From Coleophoma eucalyptorum (taxonomy: Eukaryota; Ascomycota; Leotiomycetes; Helotiales; Dermateaceae), in assembly GCA_026120035.1 (NCBI GenBank), contig JALRME010000008.1, positions 930,001-994,000 of the forward strand: a stretch of DNA of 64,000 bases, read 5' to 3'. The notes beneath the pieces are model-generated. The model saw nothing but the letters and a program-made list of their open reading frames with translations. It ran no database searches and was not told where the DNA came from. Position numbers and translations under genes: made by a program. Shown here in pieces: positions 10,704 through 21,283 of the stretch. Positions within the stretch are counted from its first letter, which is position 1. Each line of letters opens with the position of its first letter.

Positions 10704-13700
10704 ATGGTATTGCTTTCCACCAAAGCATCTTGGCCTTTACGGCTTCTTCCACTCATTGTAATTCTTTTTATTCTAGGAATTGCGTCTCTCGTCTCGGCTC
10801 AGACGATCACTTGCAGCACAACCAGTCCCTGTGTAAATTCTGCTTGTTGTAGTGTTGACGTTGGGTATACTGAAGGAGTAAGTCGGCTGATATGAAAGAT
10901 AATAACTCTAAAAATCTTGAAATTAAACCTTACCAAGGCATTGGCTGATTATCCTTCCAGATCTGCGGATTCGGATCTTTCTGCAATACTACAGCAACAG
11001 CTACTTGCGTCAGTAATTGTACTGCCAAGGCCGAATGTGGTAAAGATGCAGAGATACCGGGAATGACATGTCCTCTTTCTACCTGCTGTTCGGAATGGGG
11101 TTTCTGGTACGTCGTTGCCCAATCCTGAAAGGACAATTTATCGGGCTAATTTACTGAGTAGCGGTACAACTTCTGATTTCTGTTCGACCGCGAACTCCTG
11201 CCAAAATAACTGCTTCGAGCCAACCGAACCATCCTGTTCTTCAAATGATGTCCTGAAGAAAGTAATTGGCTACTACGAAAGTTGGTCCACCGATCGGGCG
11301 TGTGATGGCTGGGCCCCAAGTGATATCTCGGCCAATGGACTTACACATATTTACTTTTCCTTCGCCTTATTCGAGGAATATGACTCCGAGTGGGGTGTAT
11401 ATGTTCCAGCGAACGATGAAGATGATATTGGTACTATTATTAGGGATTTCATTGCTTTGAAAGAGAAGAATACTGGTCTGAGTGCCGTTATTTCTGTTGG
11501 AGGATGGTCAGTTTAACGCCGAGTCAAGATGTTCCTGTTGTACTACCTACTAAATCCCACCACAGGTCATTCAACGATCCACCAACCGCCGACTATTGGT
11601 CTAAGATGTCGTCCACCGCTGCTGGCCGAAAATCTTTCGCCAAGAGTCTCCTCAATTTCATGGTCCTCTATGGGTTCGATGGTGTCGACTTGGACTGGGA
11701 ATACCCTGGAGCTTCTGATCGCGGAGGAAACACGACTTTATGGGTGGACAGTGACAATTACATAGCCCTCATCAAAGAAATTCGCACAGTTTTCGATGCC
11801 ACCGGAACAACATATACCATTTCCTTCACTACACCAGCCAGCTACTGGTATCTCCAGACCTTCCAAGTCAACGACATGCTATTAGCCGGTGCTGATTGGA
11901 CCATGATGATGACTTATGATCTACATGGTGTTTGGGACGGCAACGATCCCTATATTGGCAAAGTCCTCGGCGCCCATACGAACTTGACGGAGATCAAAAT
12001 TGGTCTAGACTTGCTCTGGCGAACTGATGTCGATCCTTCGCAGGTTGTTATGGGTATGGGATTTTATGGTCGTTCCTTTACTTTAAGCGACACCGGCTGC
12101 CAAGATCCGGGATGTCCTTTCGCATCAGCGGGTGATGCAGGTCAATGTACTGCCACCGCTGGAATTCTCTCTTATAAAGGTAGCCTTTCTCCAGCTTAGC
12201 TCGTTGCCGGACCTGTGCTGACTGAGACAGAAATTACTGAGATTGTTACTAATGGAGAAGGCACACCGATATGGAATGAGGAGGCAGCAGTTAATTATTT
12301 GACCTTTGCCGATGACCAGTAAGACTTTCCAATTACAGCCCTACAACAGAGCCCTTGAACCGAACTGATATCAATTTTATAGGTGGGTATCATACGATAA
12401 CAATGTTACCTTCAAGCAGAAGGTCGATTACGCAAACGAAATCTGTCTTGGAGGAGTTGGTATCTGGGCTATAGACTTGGATACTTACGACTGGCAGGCA
12501 TTGAGTGCTTTGACCGGTAAGGACATAAATGGCGGCTCCCTCCTTACGAGTGGTGAGGATGCTACCACACTCGTCTCAGCTTATAATGCTTATACTGGAG
12601 CCGATTGCTATGTCTCGGAGTGCGTCGACTGGAACACAGGGTCGTGCAAGTCCGGATACAGTGTGCTCGACTATGTCCACTCTGGATCCATGGGCGTAAT
12701 CGAAGATCCTGACAGCAAATTGTGCAGCGCCGGTGATGGAGCCATCCAGGAAGAATCTACAAACTCACAATATCGTTTGATCTGTTGTCCAACCGATGCG
12801 ATGCCCGTCGGCTGTACATGGGAAGGAGCTGGAGCTGGAAACGACGTTTCCCTCTGCACTGGTGGCGGCTCCGGTTTCTGTGGCACCGGAAAGTTCGAAT
12901 TGATTGCAGACTCCTATGCTGAAAGAACAGGAAGTGTTCAATGTCTCATCAACAAGCGGTCTTTGTGCTGCTCAACAGATCCTGAGTTAGAACTCTGTTC
13001 CTGGACAGCTTGTGGCGGCTCTTGTCTAGAGACACAGTATACAAACCCCAATACTTCTGTCTATGGTGGAACAAGTAAGTGCTGACTTGAAAAAACCGCC
13101 AGATATGACTAATGCTATTGCTCCAGACCTCAACCAAGATTCTGAACTTTGCTCCGAACAGGACAAAGGACTCTCTTCATTCTGCTGTCCCAGTGAAGGT
13201 AAGCATGCTCCTGATTAATCCCGGTGTTATTATTATTATTACTAACTCGTTATACAGATACGTATACTGGGTGCGCCTGGTATGGTGACGACTACTGCAC
13301 AAAGAGCTGTCCGAGCGACAAGGTTCTCATCACACAGAGATCGGAAATTGAGGACATTCAAATTGAAGGAGGTTTGCCAGGCGGCTACGATGAATGCGTC
13401 ACCGGATACCTGAAATACTGCTGCGATCCTCCAACAGCGACATCAGACTGGCCTGTCAGTCCGACAGATTTGTTCGAGTACCCTGATACTACTCACGTAA
13501 GCTACGAGTATGTCACAGAGGAAACCTCAAACACCGACGGTATGTCTATAATAGCTCCCCTTGTTTCTCATCTGCATTACTGACTACAATATAGCAACTG
13601 ATGATGCATCAAAGGACCCATTCGCCTTTGTAATGATTGATGGAGACACTGCCGCTTATAGCGAGTCACTAGTGGATCAGTGGAGTTTCCTCGATGGCGA

Positions 13701-16592
13701 TTCTGCTCTCTCTAAAAGAAACATCAAGAAGCGCGATATATTCACCCAACGAAACGACACATTTGTTAATGTTGTCGAGACATACACTATTAAGTGTATT
13801 GATCTTACTGGCTGTGAGGGACTGTTTGAGAAAGGGGCTTCGAACACCATCGTCAAGATGCCTGTGTCTATAGGTGCAGGACCTTATGCGAGAATCATAA
13901 GTCTGGAGCCTGTGGGATCGACGAAGAGATCAAGCAATATTGTGCCGCGATCAACAAGCGACACCTATAACTTGGTCGTGGATTATGATCTTGCGGCAGC
14001 TGCTGTGGAAGAGAAAGGTGATGTCAACTTCAGAATTGATTACACCAATCTATTGGAATACTGGGACGACATCACAGATACGCCCGCCAAGAATAGAAAA
14101 CGATGGTTTGGAGCCTTCAAGGAATGGCTGGCCAAAGTCACGACCATCGTCAAAACGGACAAGGGATACCTCCCTCTCGAGTATGACGAGACTATCAAAC
14201 TCTTCCATTTTTCTAAAACCTGTCCAAGCACTGGTATAACAACAACTTTGGATTTAGACTCCAATATACATCTTGGCCTTGATGCTCAGTATGCCTATTA
14301 TTTTGAGGGCTCAATTTTGCCATCGCCAAATTTGATTGCTTCTTATGGATACTTTGCTGTGTCTCCGGTCGCTGCTGTATGTCACCAGACTCTACACTAT
14401 AGACCACTTCGTCTAGAAATTCTCCTTATCAGACCTTTTTACTAACTTCTGGCAGATCTTGATGACCCTTAGAGGTGAAGCTATCATCCAAACGAACTCT
14501 GATGTCGTCGACATTATCAGTGGAGTCACCCTCCCAGGACTTTCCATCAAAGGTCTCATCAGCATTGGCCCAGAATTTGATTTGACAGGTTCTATGGACG
14601 CTTCGTTGAAAGTATCTGGCGAACTCAATGCCGGAGTTTCCGTTGCATGGGCCAAGGCAGAAGTGTTCTTTCCGCAAGACAGTGATGGAACTGCGGCGAC
14701 TGTAGCTCCAGGGACTTTGGATGATCCAGATGATCCATACAAGCAGACTTACTCTGTAGTACCGACCTTTGACGCAAGCATCAGTGCCGTTGGAAATCTT
14801 GCATGCAAGTCTTTGCGTATCTTCCCTCACAAGCATTTACTGATACCCTCTTAGTGACCCTTACCCCTGAAGTCAAATTCGGCATATCTGTCTTGGGTGA
14901 CACTCTCATGAGCGGATATGTCACTGCCGGCGTGTCCAATACTATCACACTAGGACTCTCTGCCGATGCTAGTGTCGACACGACTGGAGCAGGCGCCGAG
15001 TTCTGTTACTGGGCAGACTACGTATATTCAGTGTTCCTCTCTGCCGACGTCTCGTATGTTCCCCCTCTTAACTCTGTATTACGTATGAGCTGATCAAAGA
15101 TATCTAGATTTGCCAATGGACTTGCTTATTGGGGTGATTCTATCGAGCTAGCATCGCCCACCGATCCCCTAGTTCTTATTGATAAGACATGTGTCGCCTA
15201 CTCTACCACCTCGGCCGACAAGCGCAAGCGAGATAACGCAAACCTTGTCCCTCTCACTAGTGGTACTCCATGCTTCGGCGGTTTGATAACATGCGATGAC
15301 ACTGTAGCTAATACAACTTGCGCGATTTCATCAAGCTCTTCCACTTCTAAGCGAGCAACGTCAGCCTGCTACCTGCCGCCAGCCCTTTTCTATAACTGCG
15401 CCTACTTCCAGCCTGGCCGCGTTGCCAATGACAATGAGGACACCCAGGCTGGTGGTCTGTGGGAGACATTCCCTAGTAAGTGAAATTATCTCACCTGGTG
15501 CATTGCTGCGACCCGTCCACTGACATTCGATATAACAGGTATTTGCGAGAATATTCAAGGATATCTCCAAGATAATTATAATGGTGCGACAATCGGATCC
15601 AACTGGATGCAGCTGACTTATCTGCCCGGCGGAGGCGGCAATCGAGTCGATGCTTGCAAAGACGTCGCTTCAGTCTGTGCCTTCACAAAGTCGAATCTTT
15701 GGCCGACAGCCGTATATAACTCTGCGCTATCCAAAGGTACGGGCTACATGAAAATGACCGGGTACAGTGATTCAATTTCTTGCGACGAGTTCCCCTTCAA
15801 TGCTTCTGAAGAAGGTGGTACTGGAGCGAACGCGCAGTGCGTCACCAACGACCAGCAAACATACCAGGCGGCAATCAATTCTCTACTTGCTCTGGTCTAT
15901 GATACTGAGGAAGATTCGTTGTGGTCACCTCGTGCACCGGCAACATGGCAGGGTGGCAAACGGAGCTACACTATGAACCTGTTTAATTCAAACAGTGATG
16001 GGAATAACATCCCTACACCTTATGCCGGCACATGGTCATCATCTGCAAACACTCCGAGTACCGGTCTTACTCTAGTTCTGGGAGGTGTCAATCTGCAAGG
16101 CAACCCACAGTATCAGATGGGCGCTAATGGAGACCTGGCAAACGGCCTTTGCCTGTCCATTCCTCAAAGGACAACACTTGCCGCTACTAGGAAGTTTTAC
16201 TCATATGTTACGACTCGATGCTTCATCACCTTCGAGACGCCTGAGGATTTAACGAAGAGAGGCTTGGATCCTGAAGATCCACAGAACTGGGCGATCAAAT
16301 GTGAGTCCAAATTACTACCCGCTCTCTCTCTTTTCCATATCTCCATCAATTGTCCACTAACACCTCAGCAGCTGTCCGACTTGAAACTGATGATGAAGCA
16401 CCGACGACGACGGGAGATGGCTACAAGATGGACATTCTTGAAGAGATTGACCGAGAGCTTCAGGTCCTAAATATTGCAGAAGAGTATCCAGCCGACGCGT
16501 TGATTACACCAACCCCAAGGCCGAAATCACGCTATAGCCATGCAGCGCATGAATTCCTGCATAAGAAAGGCCATGGACGAAGACATGAATAG
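10704..16592 (+). CDS. Secreted GH18 subgroup-C (killer-toxin-like) chitinase
   Basis: Fourteen exons close in phase to give 1,698 residues: 10704-10877, 10961-11106, 11162-11506, 11566-12179, 12231-12318, 12383-13074, 13127-13198, 13258-13539, 13595-14376, 14456-14804, 14855-15053, 15108-15475, 15539-16300, 16369-16592. It begins with a signal peptide, then a Cys-rich CBM18 (CPLSTCCSEWGFCG). The GH18 barrel follows (VIGYYESW, VISVGGWSF, catalytic DGVDLDWEYP with the acid Glu near residue 267, and MGMGFYGRS). The long C-terminal part is Cys-rich and holds several Lys-Arg sites (near 13711-13735, 13922, 15217-15232, 15348), a layout like the alpha/beta precursor of yeast killer toxin chitinases. 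The expected role is chitin hydrolysis outside the cell, possibly helping a C-terminal fragment reach competitors; this second part is inference. The intron at 14805-14854 uses a GC donor. No break is seen. The ATG has a CACCATGG context. Confidence 0.92.
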
Positions 16593-17108
16593 GCCGATGG
16601 GGAATTTCGAGGAACAAATTTTATTAATTAAAAAGTTGGAGAACTGTAATAATCTACGATCAAGACAAACTTTCTAATATCCACTGGTCTGGTTACTCTC
16701 TAGATATGCATCTAAGAGCATGTATATATATATCTAGAATTAGATGTAGAATTGAATCTAATGATAGTATTCTGAGGCTGATTGTGCTGTTTAAAAGTTG
16801 CCCTTGCCTTAATTGCGGTGAAATACCACAGAAGACGAGAAATATTGTGTTAAGCAGGTACATTTCACCCTTATATGAAAGTTGGTAGAGACAATACGAA
16901 GCAGTGATTCAAGCCAGTGGAGACGGACAATGGGTAGTTATTTGGAGAGCGGTGTGCCAGAAATGGAAGCGGTGACCCTGCTTAAAAGTGCCAGGGTCAA
17001 TGCCTGGCAAATTTAGTGTACTAACCTTTGTGCCGGGTGGTATAAGCACCACTCTATCCATTTTGACTTCGCACCATCCTCCGTCTGCACACTTCTTGGC
17101 AACCTAAG
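16593..17108. other. Spacer with a short palindrome
   Basis: This holds the chitinase 3' flank and the promoter of the next gene. At 16989-17009 lies a perfect inverted repeat, TGCCAGG / CCTGGCA with a 7-base centre, 100 bases upstream of the ATG at 17109. A GTGC...GCAC pair lies just after it (about 17031-17050). Nothing coding is seen. Confidence 0.55.
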
Positions 17109-18216
17109 ATGCCTTTCTCATACTGGCCAGGCGGCATTCCGTCCTATGTCAAATTCGACGACGTTCCTATTCCCGGAGTCCAAGTTGACGGATTGATTGG
17201 TGGCTGGCGATTATTTGTGAAGGTGAATTCTTACCCCACGATTGATTATTTCCCCTATTCAATCTCCAAGGCCACCATGCTGAAATCGACCTAGGAGAAA
17301 TGGGTACCCAAACCAGCTGGTGAAGCAGACCGAGAATACGAAGTCAAGCAACGACGAGCACTCGTCTCAGAATGGGCTCAAGCTGAGCAGTCTTTGCGGG
17401 ACGAATTCCACGCACGTGCTTCTGCGTCGCCACCTCAGTGGAATAACCGTGAAGTGAAGCAATACATCCCAATGGGTGACCGATACACTGCAGAATGGTA
17501 CACCTGTATTGCACCTCTCGATACTCCTCGCAACCAAGCCTTGTGGACTAAGCTTCGGGTTCTCTCTTACGACTTCTACTATTCCAACGACGGCGTCTGT
17601 GCTGTCGGCGTTTTGGAGGCGTCGCCCCATTCCGCCACGGCTGGTGTAGCGCCCAATGACTTTATGAAGACGGCCTATGTAGAGAATGCGGATATCTCTG
17701 CCATGTCTATGACTGTCCATGGCACGGTTATCTTTGGGAGTATGACTGAATGGGTTTTCGCTGACCAACGGTCTTTGGAGGATGGTATGCTGTTGATAGT
17801 AAACCTCGCTACCAACGGACAGGTCGTGTTGAAGATGCGTTCGTATGTCCTCGATTTGCTTGAGATGTTTAACATGCACTTTGGGTTGGGAAAGGGGTTA
17901 GAGGAGAAGCGGTTGAATGCTGGGTTTGATGGAGCAAATGCCGATGAAGAAGAGGGGGAATTTGGATTCCCGTAAGTTTGGGAGCAAACTAAATTGCTAG
18001 CTTAGACATCGCTAATTGAGCCGTAGGATCGACATGTCGAAGCCAATTCTAGAGATATTTGCAGATATCAAAGCCCAGCAAGGCTTTGAACATTTGCCGG
18101 ATCCGGATGAATGGCCGGCAATGATTGAGCAGAATGCTCCAGGGTATCTTGACCTTGAGGCTGAGGGGAAAGAAGACGAATACGATCACTCTAATTTCTC
18201 TAACAAGATGGGGTAG
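17109..18216 (+). CDS. Hypothetical protein, 326 residues
   Basis: I do not recognise this protein. Three exons (17109-17222, 17295-17971, 18027-18216) join in phase with clean GT-AG borders, which makes the gene believable. No signal peptide or membrane segment is seen, so it is probably cytosolic or nuclear. The middle part (about residues 80-240) looks globular, with alternating hydrophobic segments (TAEWYTCIAPLDTPRNQALW, MTVHGTVIFGSMTEWVFAD). The last 80 residues are strongly acidic (NADEEEGEFGF, EAEGKEDEYDHS). It follows the chitinase in the same direction with about 0.5 kb between them. The context alone does not prove a link to chitin metabolism. Confidence 0.75.
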
Positions 18217-18422
18217 ACAAATAGACCTAAATACAGAGATAAAAGACGCGTATCAGGAGTACTTGAACCTCTAAGATAGCGAAATATGGTACACTCAGGC
18301 TTCTACAAACTCGAGATGAAAAACAAAAAGAAAATATGAGAGTAGGATTACATTCAAGAGTATAATTAAACGGGCTTACTTGAACAATAAATTTGTTGAT
18401 TAACTAGTACTAATTTGATCCA

Positions 18423-20741
18423 TCAGTCACTTGCGTTAAAACTATCGAATCTTGTAATATCTCTTTCAGTCGCTATATGTTCTCCAAGAAACCTCCCAGA
18501 CCCAGCCGTGGCACCGACTGGCATTGAAAAGCGGCCAGATTCGTTGAAGAACTGCTGAAACTCCGTACTAGGGCGCGCACTCGTAAGCAAAATCTTTAGA
18601 TTACTTGTCCTTCGTCCAGTCTGTCCCTGGATATAGGATTTCATGGCATTTAGTTCTTGTACCAATGCTCGAAACATTTGGAAAATCCGCTGTGTATCCT
18701 CCACCTCGTTTCCCGGAAGAGTCTCTAGCCAAGAGATACCATCCAGCAAGATGAATATCGTAGTGGGGGCGCAAGTTGTTACGAGAATACGGAAAAGTTC
18801 ACATAATGCAGACAGGTTATACATCCGGATATGTGAAACGAGATTGCCGTAAATGTTACGTGTGTCAGATGAGAGTCGAGTTTTGACTAGCAGCTGCCCT
18901 AGCAAAAGGCGCATTATTGATACTGGGCTGACGACCTCGGGAACACTGCTTTGGATGTCTTCATTTCGCGATATCAAGGCAAATGGCGTGCCGTCTGGAT
19001 CTGTATGTAAACCACAAAAGTAAGATAAAACGACACAGTCGGTGTCATCCTGGAAGCCCTGTTCTAACACCGCGGTAAAATATGTCAGAGAAGTGATGGG
19101 CTTTTCGCGTTCTTGTCCATCAACAAGAATGATCCTCGACTCGTCATCATTCAGCCATGACTGAAAATATGGCTGTCGCATTAGGAAGGTTCCGCGCCGG
19201 GCTTCAGCCGGCTGCAGCCTTGATGCGTTTGAAAGTATCAGTTCACTGTCTTCCCTGTGAACCTTCAGGTTTGGCTGCAAAATTGCAAAGAGCTCTGAGG
19301 GAGTGATTGCGGACACAATAGGCCCAGGCATTGGCGGAGCAATATATTGAACTAGGTTCACATTGAAAGGCGTGTTAGATCGGGAAATCTGCTCCTGCAT
19401 CATGAGCAGTTTACGCTCCGTAGACTGCTGATGCTGATATGCTGGATGGATGTGAGCCTACTTACACATGCATATAGACGAGCAGCAAAGTGTGAATCCA
19501 TACCTTCAAGATATCGTTGTTTATCCTCTAGTCTCTCCCCTGTGATATTTCATTAGTTCCCTGTAAGAAAAGGAAGTATTGCCTTACTTGCGCGTCTTTT
19601 TTCGTCTTGCAGTCTCCCTATACAGTATATTAGCGCGAGACTTCTTGCTTCGCTCTTAAAGTTACACCTACATTTTGCGGACTTTTTATTTTCACTCAGA
19701 AGCATTAGTAAACCCGTTGCTGCGTCTAATCTGCTTAGTAGTTCTTCAAGCTGTTCCTCGGTATGTTCTGTCCTCTTGAGAAGTAGAGGAGCCTGTTGCG
19801 AAAGTGTTGTTGTATGCTGCCAGATATCTTTAACCCTAGAGTGCATGCAGAAATCAATCTGCGCAGAAACATTTTCTGACTCGGACTTGATTGCAGCAAT
19901 GCTAGCTTTAGTATCTGCAGCATATGAACCTTGAAGTGCAAGGACCTTTATGGCGTGGACTATATTCTATCAGTCGGGTTTCGACGGAATATATTATTGA
20001 CTGACCCGGAGATTTATGCTCCATCCAATGGAGGACTCTTTCTAAAGTTTGAAGAAGCGTTACATAAAGCTTCTCAACAGCGTGAACAAGGTCCTCATCG
20101 CTTCGGTATAGATCAAGGTATCGCTCAGGTACCTGGACACTGTCTGGTAAGTTTTCTAGAACCTCGAAGATCGCATTTCGGACGTCATTCATGTGAACAC
20201 ATGCCTGATGCTTTTCAGCAGTTGCCTTTTCAAATCTTTCTGCACTCTCTTACCGTCAAGATAAGTTTAATGCCGCCGCTGATGACCGAGGCGTAATCGC
20301 CGTTTGGAAGTAGTTGCACCCAGGCTGTAGTCATTTCACCAACATCTCCAAATGCTCCACAGCCTTTCCGCAAAATCCGGTGTATACGGCCCTTTTTTTC
20401 ATATTTTGTGACAACTTCCTTAGCCATATCGATGACATCGTCCCAAGAGTATGTGTTTTCTATATTAAAAGAATGTCCTTTCGGAAGCGATTCAGGGCGC
20501 TGGAGGTATCGCCATTGAGCTCGCTTGAAACGCTCATTTGCCTCATCCACACTGACTCAAAGATCAGCAAGCTGCCTCAAGAGATGGCCAGTATTACTTG
20601 CAATGTTGATGCTGTTCGTGGTATATATTTTTGGGAGTCGTATTCATAATGTGCTCCTCTGCTTGACCAGGCTGGAGTTATCTGCGGAGCCCGATGCTCC
20701 ATATATGCAAGTTCGTCAACCACATCGCGACGGAGATCCAT
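18423..20741 (-). CDS. DUF7708-type STAND-like protein lacking a clear P-loop
   Basis: Seven exons (20741-20602, 20551-20254, 20204-20006, 19959-19672, 19617-19588, 19539-19504, 19441-18423) close in phase to give 669 residues. The N-terminal region (VDEANERFKRAQWRYL, then SGGIKLILTACVHMNDVR) matches the DUF7708 domain that opens many fungal NACHT/STAND proteins. A helical, partly coiled-coil region follows (KRTEHTEEQLEELLSRLDAA, RRARERLEDKQRYLEA). The C-terminal half has YFQSWLNDDESRIILVDGQ and a Walker-B-like TIFILLDGISWLE, but I find no GxxxxGK[ST]. Relatives act in, or are candidates for, allorecognition and innate immunity; the function here is inferred. Intron 1 needs a GC donor (gcaagt). 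It is divergent from the AAA ATPase at 21284. The start at 20741 is less certain than the rest. Confidence 0.72.
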
Positions 20742-21283
20742 TATGCTATCTGGTAATTGTATATATTGCCTCACTTTCAGATATAGGGATAAATAGCTGG
20801 CTTCGCTGGACAGCCTTCCCCTCTGCCCGCAGGAGAAATATTTTGCAACAGGATATTGATAGAACACAAATCTGTGATAAGTCCTTCAATTCCACAGCCG
20901 CACGTTCTACCCTGGTTGAAACTTGACTAGGTGGTGCACATGCATTACGTTTTATGAATTAACCACCACTAATCCTGCCAATGATAAGTGTAGAAATTCA
21001 TACAACACATAGCTGAAAGACAAATTAGGAAGGTCGCTCACGTCAGCCCAGCGCCTATATGCCGGTGCGGATCATGTGGCACAATCCAACATGTGATTTT
21101 CAGACATATTGCTCAATTTAGAGGCTCTGCGTTGTGCCTGAATGTTATTGCGACGTGCATTTACCATGCCTGAAAATGTTATTTGCAATTGCCACTTGGC
21201 CTAAAAACCACTATGAAGGCTTTCATGTAACTTTTTAACATTTTTATTTTGGCCCGATTGATTTCTTGTTTGAAAAAGCTACA
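20742..21283. promoter_or_regulatory. Shared promoter region of DUF7708 and AAA genes
   Basis: The 542 bases between two divergent ATGs must contain both promoters. I see no clear coding sequence and no regulator motif that I can name. Confidence 0.45.

Noticed and set aside
12180..12230. In-frame TAG at 12197 inside the GH18 domain, first seen as a nonsense mutation
   Set aside because: A 51-base GT-AG intron (12180-12230) removes it and restores the family sequence ILSYKEITEIVTNG with correct phase.
13230..13250. TTA/ATT microsatellite-like run
   Set aside because: It lies in a chitinase intron next to the branch site and is too short to be meaningful.
20205..20253. Apparent frameshift in the STAND-like gene after GGIKLILT
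   Set aside because: A 49-base GT-AG intron joins the exons in phase; the open stretch in the third frame is coincidental.
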